A stretch of DNA of 38,075 bases from Nitrospinaceae bacterium. Lineage in GTDB: Bacteria > Nitrospinota > Nitrospinia > Nitrospinales > VA-1. The stretch is taken from positions 1 to 38,075 of the forward strand of contig JAJDAZ010000029.1 of assembly GCA_029261595.1 (NCBI GenBank). Reading direction: 5' to 3'. Under the pieces are notes generated by a model that was not told where the DNA came from, did no database searches, and was given only the letters and a program-made list of their open reading frames with translations. A program made the position numbers and the translations under genes. Within the stretch, counting starts at the first letter, position 1. The number at the start of each line of letters is the position of its first letter. Positions 1-6,808 of this stretch are shown piece by piece.

Positions 1-82
1 GGGCGTTGATGAAGAGACGATCAAGAGATATGTGGAATATCAAGGACGCCAGGATGAAGGTCAGCTCCGTGAGAAGCTGTAA
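1..82 (+). CDS. IS200/IS605-type transposase TnpA, C-terminal fragment (truncated by window edge)
   Basis: An open frame enters from the left edge and ends with TAA at 80-82, giving 26 residues that contain DEETIKRYVEYQ. A helix of the form xETIKRYxExQ is typical of the C-terminus of IS200/IS605-family Y1 transposases (TnpA). The two hairpins directly downstream fit the right end of such an element, which is what supports the call. The catalytic Tyr and HUH motif would lie outside the window, so whether the element is intact cannot be judged. Confidence 0.55.
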   Translation, partial: GVDEETIKRYVEYQGRQDEGQLREKL

Positions 83-83
83 T

Positions 84-130
84 GCCGCCAAGCGGCGGCG
101 AAACCAAAGAACCCCGGCTTTAGCCGGGGG
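84..130 (+). mobile_element. Right end of IS200/IS605-like element (two subterminal hairpins)
   Basis: Immediately after the transposase stop there is a GCCGCC/GGCGGC hairpin (84-89 with 94-99). It is followed by a perfect 8-bp stem, CCCCGGCT / AGCCGGGG (112-119 with 122-129). IS200/IS605 elements lack terminal inverted repeats and are recognised through such subterminal hairpins, with cleavage a few bases beyond the last one. The second hairpin could also act as a terminator, but it is not followed by a T-run. Confidence 0.5.
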
Positions 131-136
131 TATCTA

Positions 137-156
137 TTGAAATTGGTGAATTGATT
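137..156 (+). repeat. 20-bp repeat, copy 1 (TTGAAATTGGTGAATTGATT)
   Basis: The 20 bases match 896-915 at 19 of 20 positions in the same orientation. The two copies bracket ppa. Copy 1 starts 8 bases after the last IS200/IS605-like hairpin. Its function is unknown. Confidence 0.4.
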
Positions 157-208
157 CGTGTGAAGGCATAGTCTTTTTTTGCAGTCTAATTTTTCGTATT
201 AACAGCCA

Positions 209-241
209 CGGGCTCTGGACCGAGATGCCCGCCTTTTTTTT
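209..241 (+). terminator. Putative rho-independent terminator upstream of ppa
   Basis: A CGGGC stem (209-213) pairs with GCCCG (227-231), with further inner pairing (CTC/GAG). A run of eight T residues begins at 234. It would end transcription coming from the transposon side before ppa. Confidence 0.5.
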
Positions 242-266
242 AACCTTTTTGAGACGAAATTAATAT

Positions 267-800
267 ATGAATCCCTGGCACGACGTGGATCTGGGCGATA
301 AAGTTCCTGATCTTTTCCCCGCAATTATCGAGGTCCCCAAAGGATCGAAAACCAAATATGAGTTGGACAAGCCCACCGGATTGATCCGCGTGGACCGGAT
401 TTTATACAGTTCCGTTCAGTATCCGGCCAATTACGGGTTCATCCCGCGCACCTACGCCGATGACAACGATCCCCTGGATGTTCTGGTGCTGGGGCAGGAG
501 ACGGTGTATCCGCTATCAATCGTCATGGCGAAACCCATTGGCGTGATGGAAATGGTGGATCAGGGGGAGACCGATGATAAAATCATCGCCGTCCACGCCC
601 ATGACCCGGAATACGCCCATTACGACACCATGGAAGAGCTTCCTCCGCATCGCATGATAGAGATCAAACGGTTCTTTGAAGATTATAAGGCGTTGGAGAA
701 AAAGTTGGTGGTGGTGGATAAATTTCTTGGGCGCGAGGATGCGATCATGATCATCCAGGACTCGATCGCTCTTTATCAAAAAACATTTCAAACAAAGTGA
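267..800 (+). CDS. ppa: Inorganic pyrophosphatase (family I, soluble)
   Basis: The 177-residue product is the usual length for bacterial family I pyrophosphatase. This cytoplasmic enzyme hydrolyses pyrophosphate to two phosphates with Mg2+ and pulls biosynthetic reactions forward. The signature D66-N-D-P-L-D71 holds the metal-binding aspartates, and the preceding YGFIP segment is also a family hallmark. The start has the normal family N-terminus ([10 protein letters not shown]). The gene stands alone on the plus strand, with a terminator-like hairpin upstream and an IS-derived repeat downstream, so it is probably monocistronic. Confidence 0.95.
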   Translation: MNPWHDVDLGDKVPDLFPAIIEVPKGSKTKYELDKPTGLIRVDRILYSSVQYPANYGFIPRTYADDNDPLDVLVLGQETVYPLSIVMAKPIGVMEMVDQGETDDKIIAVHAHDPEYAHYDTMEELPPHRMIEIKRFFEDYKALEKKLVVVDKFLGREDAIMIIQDSIALYQKTFQTK

Positions 801-850
801 ACAGGTTTTTGATAAAAGAAGCGCCCGGAAACTTTGTGAAGCGCTGAATA

Positions 851-862
851 GCCTATATAGGC
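851..862. repeat. 12-bp perfect palindrome GCCTATATAGGC
   Basis: GCCTATATAGGC is self-complementary. It lies in the gene-free stretch between ppa and the IS30-like repeat. It could be an operator or chance; nothing else nearby explains it. Confidence 0.25.
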
Positions 863-895
863 ACGAATAATCTCACCGAAATTCTGATCGTATTT

Positions 896-915
896 TTGAA
901 ATTGGTGGATTGATT
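896..915 (+). repeat. 20-bp repeat, copy 2
   Basis: Second copy of the 137-156 repeat, with one mismatch (G for A at the 13th base). It lies 42 bases before the first IS30-like end. Confidence 0.4.
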
Positions 916-957
916 AGGTATTTTTCCTATGAGAAGGTGATTTCTGCTTTCGACTGC

Positions 958-1019
958 GACTTCAACCGGTCAACGCAACACTTTATCTTTATAGCAAAAA
1001 GATGGAGTGTAGAAAATGG
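958..1019 (+). mobile_element. IS30-family left-end fragment, copy 1 (62-bp direct repeat)
   Basis: These 62 bases are identical to 2892-2953. The core TTCAACCGGTCAACGCAACA closely resembles the known IS30 terminal inverted repeat (TTCAATTGGTCAACGCAACA). The rest looks like the leader of an IS30 transposase: a GGAG ribosome-binding site (1007-1010) and an ATG at 1016. The frame after that ATG stops after 11 codons, and identity between copies ends one base past the ATG. No transposase or right end is visible, so this is a solo end. Confidence 0.6.
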
Positions 1020-1056
1020 GCATACCTCAATATTTTGACGACTTACAGTAAGGATT

Positions 1057-2703
1057 TTATTGTGTTGCCATTTCCTCTTTCAATAAAAACCCATCGATTT
1101 CTTGCATGAATAGCTTCAGATCAAAGGGTTTTTTTATGTAAGCTTTGAACCCGGATTTCAGCGCCTTTTTGACATCAGATTCCATAGCATTCGCACTTAC
1201 AGCGATGACGGGTATATTTCTTGTTTCTTCAAATGCGCTCAGTCTCCGGAACGCCTCTATCCCGTCCATTTCGGGCAAATTAATATCCATTAAAATAAGA
1301 TCTGGTAAGTGAGCGCGGGCTAGATCAATTCCGATTTGTGCCTGAGGGGCAGAAAGTAAACAAATGTCATCTCTATTCTTTAGGATCTGCTGCACTAAGG
1401 ATAGATTGGCGGGATTGTCTTCTACATAAAGCAATTTATATTGATCCCCATTTGAATTTAGTTCCGGGGGCATGGCAACAAATTCTTTAGGAGTTGACAT
1501 CAGCTTAATTTCCTTTCCCTCTGGAAATTGGAGTATGAAGGTACTACCTTGCCCCTCTTTACTTTCTACCTCGATGGAGCCATTCATATGTTCCACCAAT
1601 CGCTGGGTGATCGTGAGTCCTATGCCAGTACCCTCAATTTCGGTTTGATCAACGTCAAGTCTGTTGAAGGGCTCAAAGATACTTTTCTGTTGTTGCAGAG
1701 ATAGACCGGTACCGGTGTCCTTTACGGAAATACGGACTTTACCCTTAGGGGTTGCATAAGAGTCCAAGGCGACAGAACCGTTATCGCTGTTGTATTTGAT
1801 CGCATTTGAGAGCAGGTTGAGAAGTACTTGCTTGAGCTTGGTGCGATCAGCGAGTACGAAATTATCCCCCTGTAATTTGTTCTCTATTGAAATGTTATTT
1901 TGTTGCGCCATTGGCAAAATGAGATTGAGGGTTTCCTCTAAAACCTCTTGGAGTTTGACATTTTCGATAGATAGCGTGAATTGGTTTGACTCAATCCGCG
2001 AAAGATCGAGTACTTCATTAATGAGTGCTAGAAGGTGATTTCCACCTTTTAATATTTCATTCAAACGCATTTCCTGGGGTTGTGTTAAAGGTTCCCTATC
2101 ATCAAGCTCCATGAGCTGGCCAAAACCAAGAATTGCGTTCATGGGTGTTCGTAATTCATGGCTCATTCTGGACAAAAATTCCGACTTGGCCGCATTTGCC
2201 TTTTCGGCCTCTTCCTTGGCAGATAAGATATTTTTCTCAGCTATTTTCATGCTGGTGATATCCATAGAATCTGCTCTGACATACATGAGAATACCATCAG
2301 GACAAAAAAATGGACTAAAAGAAGTCCTGTACCATATAGCTTTTCCGTCTACATTAAAATGATATTCAGCTGTGGTCGTTTCCCCCTTGGCGGCGCGGTG
2401 CATATGTTCAATAATGATTTCACGAGTAATTTTTGGGGCTGAATCAGGAGGAAAAGGTTGTCCATAAAAATCCTCGATATTTTTAATCTGAAGAGCACAA
2501 ACACCACTATTACTCATAAATTGCAATTTCAGATCTGGATCAAAAATTTTGTGACATATTGGCGAGGACTGTATCAAACCATTTATGCTAGGGTTCTCAT
2601 TTATAGTTTGTAACAATGCGGGTAAGGTTAGTTTTTCCATAGTAAATTTTGAACTCTTTGAGAGTTTGTATTGGCAAGAGATAAATTTTTCGAGACTTTC
2701 CAT
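1057..2703 (-). CDS. PAS-domain hybrid sensor histidine kinase with C-terminal receiver
   Basis: The 548-residue protein has no membrane segment and is probably a cytoplasmic sensor kinase. Residues about 45-160 form a PAS-like domain. A short coiled coil leads to HisKA with SHELRTPMNA, phosphoacceptor His182. HATPase_c spans about 285-395, with the N box near N300, a GTG motif at 331-333 and the second glycine box TGIGL at 359-363. The C-terminal receiver (about 423-540) keeps the acidic pair, D473 in LMDIN and K525. It therefore appears phosphorelay-competent in cis, but no HPt or output protein is adjacent. No good Shine-Dalgarno site precedes the ATG; Met22 is an alternative start. The gene is clearly poorer in GC (a sampled 60 bases give about 35%) than its neighbours, and it sits exactly between two IS30-like ends, so it looks transferred. 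Confidence 0.9.
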   Translation of the reverse strand: MESLEKFISCQYKLSKSSKFTMEKLTLPALLQTINENPSINGLIQSSPICHKIFDPDLKLQFMSNSGVCALQIKNIEDFYGQPFPPDSAPKITREIIIEHMHRAAKGETTTAEYHFNVDGKAIWYRTSFSPFFCPDGILMYVRADSMDITSMKIAEKNILSAKEEAEKANAAKSEFLSRMSHELRTPMNAILGFGQLMELDDREPLTQPQEMRLNEILKGGNHLLALINEVLDLSRIESNQFTLSIENVKLQEVLEETLNLILPMAQQNNISIENKLQGDNFVLADRTKLKQVLLNLLSNAIKYNSDNGSVALDSYATPKGKVRISVKDTGTGLSLQQQKSIFEPFNRLDVDQTEIEGTGIGLTITQRLVEHMNGSIEVESKEGQGSTFILQFPEGKEIKLMSTPKEFVAMPPELNSNGDQYKLLYVEDNPANLSLVQQILKNRDDICLLSAPQAQIGIDLARAHLPDLILMDINLPEMDGIEAFRRLSAFEETRNIPVIAVSANAMESDVKKALKSGFKAYIKKPFDLKLFMQEIDGFLLKEEMATQ

Positions 2704-2891
2704 ATAAAATTAAAATTCATAGGAAAAAGCCCTGTAAACCCGAACCATCTTTTAAGAAGATAATGCAATATTTATGCCTAAAAATAGTCATTGAAAAAAC
2801 GGGAATTAACAAAACATACGAAAGTATCTGTTTGAAAAACGTATGGTTTTTCAGACAGAATTAAATTCGCCGAATGTCCGCTTTGGGTTGT

Positions 2892-2953
2892 GACTTCAAC
2901 CGGTCAACGCAACACTTTATCTTTATAGCAAAAAGATGGAGTGTAGAAAATGG
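2892..2953 (+). mobile_element. IS30-family left-end fragment, copy 2 (62-bp direct repeat)
   Basis: Identical to 958-1019 and in the same orientation. The open frame from the ATG at 2950 begins MAYQTLT, which resembles the usual IS30 transposase start (M-x-Y-x-x-L-T), then runs to a stop after 15 codons. A decayed transposase start is likely. Together the copies bracket the histidine kinase as a module of about 1.9 kb. Confidence 0.6.
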
Positions 2954-2985
2954 CCTATCAAACACTAACAAACTATACCGCTCAC

Positions 2986-3120
2986 CTAAAAACTTAATGT
3001 CTGCTCGATGAGCGGGATTTCCACCAGGGTTTTATCGTATCCGAGAGCGTCTTCATTCTCCAGCCATTGCAGGGCGTAGAGTTCAAAAAGAATTTCGCCG
3101 CCATTTACAATCACAGTTTA
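2986..3120 (-). pseudogene. Remnant of an unidentified gene (C-terminal about 40 codons)
   Basis: The minus strand reads open for about 40 codons from near 3110 to a TAG at 2986-2988. The reading has a protein-like composition, including GEILFELYALQWLENEDA and ending LIEQTLSF. Upstream the frame is closed by a stop near 3120. The frame ends inside the sequence adjoining the IS30-like end, so an insertion or deletion may have cut off the rest. I do not recognise the family. Confidence 0.35.
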
Positions 3121-3310
3121 GTCGGCAAATTTTGACGCGTCCGGCAAATTTTGCTATTCAAGAGCCGGGATTTTGACGATACATTTAATAGGGACGAGGC
3201 ACTAATTTATTGGGTTTAAAAGGTTTCCCGGTAAGTTTGGCAGGGTCCTCTTTTTGGCATAAAGTTTGCTGAGTAGTAAATGAAGATTCGAAATGGCATC
3301 GCCTCCTCCA

Positions 3311-3340
3311 ACGATTTGGGTCCTCCAAGACCCAAATCGT
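3311..3340. repeat. Perfect 12-bp inverted repeat, 6-nt loop
   Basis: ACGATTTGGGTC (3311-3322) pairs perfectly with GACCCAAATCGT (3329-3340). It lies about 165 bp beyond the Kelch gene stop and has no T-run on either side. It could be a processed 3' end, a structured RNA or part of a dispersed repeat. Confidence 0.6.
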
Positions 3341-3503
3341 GGCGTGCCTAACTCCTCTGCCGCTGGCCCGCGTGTGTATATGCGATGGGTTCATCGGTTT
3401 TTTTTCAGGTAAAAATCTTACCTCCTTCTTCTCCTCACCACCCACATACCTTGTTTCACGCCCCATAACTGAAGAAACCACATTAGGCCTCAACCCATTG
3501 CCC

Positions 3504-4457
3504 CTAAGGCGAGTAAACCCAATGCGCGTCGCTTCCATTGCCGCCGGGTTTGGGCCCGCCGGTCAAAATATGAAGTTTTCCGTCCGCAACCGCGCTTCCC
3601 AGACCGTGCCGTCCTTCCGGCATGGGGTGCATGGTGACCCAATCGTCTTTTGAGGGATCGTAGGCTTCGTTTTCGGTGAACGTCTTGTCACCCGACTCCC
3701 CGCCCAGCACGTGAATTTTCCCGTTCAGTACTTGGGAGGTGATGCCGCTTCGGGCGGTGGGCAAAGGTTTGAGCTTGGTCCAGGTTGCGGTGTCAGGATC
3801 GTAGGCTTCGTTGGCGTCCAGATTGTTCCGGTAATTGACGTTGACCCGTCCGCCGATGGCGAATAGCCTTCCCTGGAAAGAGGAAACGGCCAAATGATCG
3901 CGGGGGGTCGGCACCGGGGCCAGTGTTTGCCATTGGTCGGTGTCAGGATCGTAGACTTCATTCGCTCCGGTATTGACCAGACGGAAAATATTTCTCCATG
4001 CGCCGCCGATGGCGTAGATTTTGTCGTCAATGACCGCAGTGGCCAGCGCGCCCCGTTCGGTCGGCATGGGGGCTTTAACTGTCCAGTGATGCGTATCGGG
4101 GTCGTACATGAAATTGACGTTGGTGGGAGCCCAGGTCGCGGAACCGAAGCCGCCGATGACGTACAGTTTGTCGTTCACCACCGAGGCGGTGGTGTGGTGG
4201 AGCGGGCGGGGCAGGGGGCTTTGGGCCTGCCAGGTTCCCGTGGCCAAATCGAAAGCTTCGACTTTGTCTGTGATGCCCTTGGGAGTGAACCCTCCGATCA
4301 CATAAATTTTCCCGGCCAGAAGAGCCACCGCCACTTCGGTGCGCACGGTGGGCGCGGGCGGTAATTTTTTCCAGCTTCCCAATGATTCGGTGCCTACGGA
4401 GGCCGTCAGGAATGACAGAAGAAATATGGTGAAGACGAAAACGCGTTGATGGTTCAT
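3504..4457 (-). CDS. Exported Kelch-repeat beta-propeller protein
   Basis: The 317-residue protein begins with a hydrophobic export signal (about residues 1-24) and continues as consecutive Kelch repeats of about 45-50 residues. Each repeat carries the G-K-x-Y-V-I-G-G core, an E/N-x-YDP strand and a W about six residues later. Roughly six blades are visible, enough for a closed propeller, and the last repeat ends naturally. Such propellers usually bind proteins or glycans in the periplasm or outside the cell. No catalytic domain is attached, so the role is unknown. A strong Shine-Dalgarno site (AAGGAGG, minus strand, 4465-4471) lies 7 bases before the ATG and fixes the start. It is monocistronic, with high GC like the core genes. 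Confidence 0.88.
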   Translation of the reverse strand: MNHQRVFVFTIFLLSFLTASVGTESLGSWKKLPPAPTVRTEVAVALLAGKIYVIGGFTPKGITDKVEAFDLATGTWQAQSPLPRPLHHTTASVVNDKLYVIGGFGSATWAPTNVNFMYDPDTHHWTVKAPMPTERGALATAVIDDKIYAIGGAWRNIFRLVNTGANEVYDPDTDQWQTLAPVPTPRDHLAVSSFQGRLFAIGGRVNVNYRNNLDANEAYDPDTATWTKLKPLPTARSGITSQVLNGKIHVLGGESGDKTFTENEAYDPSKDDWVTMHPMPEGRHGLGSAVADGKLHILTGGPKPGGNGSDAHWVYSP

Positions 4458-4999
4458 GATGAAACCTCCTTCAAATAATTCATCAGGGGGCTTGGGATTT
4501 ACCGGGAAAAAAATAATAAAATAATTGCTGGCATTTCAACCTGAATATGAATTAATACCCAGTCTTAATATAATCCCACTTATTGCTGGATCACAGGCTT
4601 TTTGGGGATTTTTCTCAGGAACCAGGGGATATTGGAATCATCACCAGCCTTTAAGATTTTGACAAAGGTGTCACGATGCCGGGGGGATTGAGGCCCAAAA
4701 GAGGGCTTGTCAGGTGGATTTCCAGATTAGGACAATAAATTAGGACATTTCCGATATCCATGCTACCTTAATCTGGTAAACAAGGGTTGTTTCGTTGTAG
4801 GGTAAGTTGATTCTTTATAGTTTCTCGCCTAGAGCAAATCTAAAAAAATAATTTGGTCCCTTAGACCAAAGAGAATTTGGTTTTTTCTCCAAGTGTTTCT
4901 CTAAAAGTTCTTGCATCCATGCAACCCAATTTAAAAAAGGGAAAATATTATCCGGAGTTTCCGGAAGTGTATCCCGCTCAATTTTAGGAGAGTATTATC
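4458..4999. other. 542-bp intergenic region between Kelch gene and csp
   Basis: The left part holds the Kelch ribosome-binding site and promoter region. The middle (4711-4776) has a direct repeat ATTAGGACA (4726-4734, 4739-4747) inside an inverted repeat CCAGATTA/TAATCTGG (4722-4729 with 4769-4776). The right part is an AT-rich csp leader with a hairpin TTTGGTC/GACCAAA (4852-4858 with 4864-4870) and a palindrome TTGCATCCATGCAA (4911-4924). No gene is seen. Confidence 0.5.
4852..4870 (+). promoter_or_regulatory. Hairpin upstream of cold-shock gene
   Basis: TTTGGTC pairs with GACCAAA around a CCTTA loop. It lies 130-148 bases before the csp start in an AT-rich region. csp genes often have long structured leaders, so this may be part of one; the transcription start is not known. 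Confidence 0.3.
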
Positions 5000-5200
5000 A
5001 TGGCAGCAGGAACAGTAAAATGGTTTAACGAGAGCAAGGGTTATGGATTCATTGAGTCTGAGAGTGGCAAAGATCTCTTTGTGCATTTTTCGGAAATTCA
5101 AGGGGACGGTTTTAAGACTCTTGCAGAGGGCCAGGCGGTCGAATTTGAGGAAGGCATGGGCCAGAAAGGCCCACAGGCCACCAAGGTGGTATCCAAATAA
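5000..5200 (+). CDS. Cold-shock protein (CspA family)
   Basis: The 66-residue single cold-shock domain is the standard length. RNP1 (KGYGFIE, about 13-19) and RNP2 (DLFVHFSEI, about 25-33) are both intact, so it should bind single-stranded RNA and DNA as an RNA chaperone. An AGGAGAG Shine-Dalgarno site precedes the ATG (4987-4993). A clear terminator follows at 5271-5304, so the gene is monocistronic. Which csp paralogue it is cannot be told. Confidence 0.95.
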   Translation: MAAGTVKWFNESKGYGFIESESGKDLFVHFSEIQGDGFKTLAEGQAVEFEEGMGQKGPQATKVVSK

Positions 5201-5270
5201 GAAGCTTCGGACATCATCCGGCAGAAATTTGATTTTGCCGGAGTCCTCTCAGTTCCATATTTACGTAGAA

Positions 5271-5304
5271 GGGCTTGGCCATTCGGTCGAGCCCTTTTTC
5301 TTTT
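5271..5304 (+). terminator. Rho-independent terminator of csp
   Basis: A 10-bp stem with two G-U pairs, GGGCTTGGCC / GGTCGAGCCC (5271-5280 with 5285-5294), closes an ATTC loop. It is followed by TTTTTCTTTT. Confidence 0.85.
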
Positions 5305-5330
5305 GCGTTGGTTTATCAGGAGCGCGGTTG

Positions 5331-6173
5331 TTACTTTCCCCGTACCAGCCGGTCGATGGGCACGACTTGTTGCAACAGTGCCGGCAGGTTTTCTAGTTTC
5401 AGCATATTGGGTCCGTCCGACAGGGCGTTGTCCGGATCGGGATGGATTTCCATGAAGAGGGCATCGCACCCCACCGCAACCGCCCCCCGCGTGAGATAGG
5501 GGATCAGTTCCCGCTGTCCGCCGCTTTGGGTTCCCTGACCTCCCGGCAATTGCAGGCTGTGGGTCACATCGAACACCACCGGATAGCCGTATTCCCGCAT
5601 CAATGCGATTGATCGCATGTCCGCCACCAGATTGTTGTAGCCGAGGGTGAACCCACGCTCGGTCAATAGAATTTCCTGGCTTCCGCTCTGCTCCACTTTA
5701 CGGACGACGTTTTTCATATCCCAGGGGGCCATGAACTGGCCTTTTTTGATATTGACTGGTTTGCCCGAACGGGCCGCAACCGCGAGCAGGTCCGTCTGCC
5801 GGCACAAAAACGCGGGGATCTGCAATACGTCGAGAACTTCCGAGGCCGGGCCTATCTCTTCTTCTTTGTGAATGTCCGAAAGCACCGGGAGGTCCAGTTC
5901 ATTACGGATTTTTTTCAGGATTTTCAATCCGTCGGTGAGCCCCGGCCCGCGAAAGGAGTCGATGGAGGACCGGTTGGCCTTGTCATAGGAAGCTTTGAAG
6001 ATGAAAGGAACTCCCGCGTCGCCGGTGACGCGTTTCAGTTTTTCCGCCGTCTCCATTGCCTTCTGTTCCGATTCGATCACGCAGGGGCCTGCGATCAGGG
6101 CCAGTGGGTGGTCACCGCCGATGGGCACGGAGCCGATGTTCACGGCTTTGGTGAGGGAAATGGATAGGCTCAT
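5331..6173 (-). CDS. kdsA: 3-deoxy-D-manno-octulosonate 8-phosphate synthase
   Basis: The 280-residue protein condenses phosphoenolpyruvate with arabinose 5-phosphate to Kdo-8-phosphate, the first committed step of LPS inner-core sugar synthesis. It has the IAGPCVIES motif, DSFRGPG and the C-terminal SDGPN. Metal-dependent KdsA enzymes carry a Cys where the E. coli class has Asn. Cys31, His205, Glu242 and Asp253 fit the metal-ligand set, so this looks like the metal-dependent class. Its ATG overlaps the stop of the upstream pseudo-receiver gene (ATGA), indicating translational coupling. No other LPS gene is in the window. Confidence 0.95.
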   Translation of the reverse strand: MSLSISLTKAVNIGSVPIGGDHPLALIAGPCVIESEQKAMETAEKLKRVTGDAGVPFIFKASYDKANRSSIDSFRGPGLTDGLKILKKIRNELDLPVLSDIHKEEEIGPASEVLDVLQIPAFLCRQTDLLAVAARSGKPVNIKKGQFMAPWDMKNVVRKVEQSGSQEILLTERGFTLGYNNLVADMRSIALMREYGYPVVFDVTHSLQLPGGQGTQSGGQRELIPYLTRGAVAVGCDALFMEIHPDPDNALSDGPNMLKLENLPALLQQVVPIDRLVRGK

Positions 6174-6625
6174 TGTTTGAGAGGCTGTGGCGGACCGAGG
6201 TCGATTCCAATGGGAACGGGATGCGGCAACTCGGTGCGTGGCGGCAAACCATCGGCGGCGAGAAAGCCCAAAACCAGTTCTCGCACCTTCTCGTTATTGG
6301 TGGCTTTATGCAGGGAGGTGAACCCCTGTTCTTTTAATTGTGTCATATCGGGTTCGGGGGCATTTTCCCCGACCACGAGAACGAAAGGCAATTTTTTAAA
6401 CTTCTTTTTTATATTCAGCAGATGCTTGGTTTCGCATTTGCCTGTTCTCAGGACATAAATCACCAGATCGCAATGGAGCATCTGCGAGGGTTTGAAGCAA
6501 TCGGCAATGGATATAAAGCTCATCACCGTGAAAAATTCCTGCATCACAAACTTTGAAAGCTGGATGCGTTCGCTTCGAACCGGATCGACCAGAAAAATGG
6601 TTTTGTATTTCATTCTGCGTCTCAT
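6170..6625 (-). CDS. Pseudo-receiver (degenerate CheY-like) protein, coupled to kdsA
   Basis: The 151-residue protein reads like a receiver fold for residues 8-120. It starts YKTIFLVDP, with D14 in the acidic-pocket position, then has a DLVIYVLRTGK strand, a FVLVVGEN strand and a final helix. The phosphoacceptor Asp expected after DLVI is missing, and the usual Lys-Pro is replaced by KATNN. It is therefore probably not phosphorylated and may be a protein-interaction module. A proline-rich tail (about 127-151) follows. The stop overlaps the kdsA start. Met5 is an alternative start, and neither has a convincing Shine-Dalgarno site. I know no named family for it; the receiver assignment is by pattern only. 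Confidence 0.6.
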   Translation of the reverse strand: MRRRMKYKTIFLVDPVRSERIQLSKFVMQEFFTVMSFISIADCFKPSQMLHCDLVIYVLRTGKCETKHLLNIKKKFKKLPFVLVVGENAPEPDMTQLKEQGFTSLHKATNNEKVRELVLGFLAADGLPPRTELPHPVPIGIDLGPPQPLKQ

Positions 6626-6808
6626 CGTCAGGCACCGGCGAAAAACACCTGTGCAAATTAAAAACTCTTTGATCTGAAGTCTATCATCAAAAGTGCGGCG
6701 GATGAACCCTAAAAGGCCGCCAGGATATCGGGGTTTTGGTTTGCTTTGTCCAAAACGTTGTGAAAAAATGAGATGCGGATCTTTTAGATCATTTCAGACG
6801 GGGCTACT

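Larger units (their letters stand above)
2704..3503. other. 800-bp gene-poor accessory interval
   Basis: From left to right it holds the upstream region of the kinase gene, the second IS30-like end (2892-2953) and the gene remnant (2986-3120). Next is a direct repeat CGGCAAATTTTG (3123-3134 and 3142-3153), then a strong hairpin (3311-3340). The 117-codon minus-strand frame at 3185-3538 is rich in Arg and Pro, overlaps the 3' end of the Kelch gene and has no ribosome-binding site, so I do not call it a gene. Confidence 0.5.

Noticed and set aside
3185..3538. 117-codon minus-strand frame beside the Kelch gene
   Set aside because: Overlaps the Kelch 3' end, no ribosome-binding site, Arg/Pro-rich; kept only as an unexplained segment.
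3339..3653. 104-codon plus-strand frame
   Set aside because: Lies opposite the Kelch gene and the hairpin segment; no start signal.
6705..6808. Possible promoter TTGTCC-N17-TGAGAT before the NfeD-type gene
   Set aside because: The -10 half is too poor to support.
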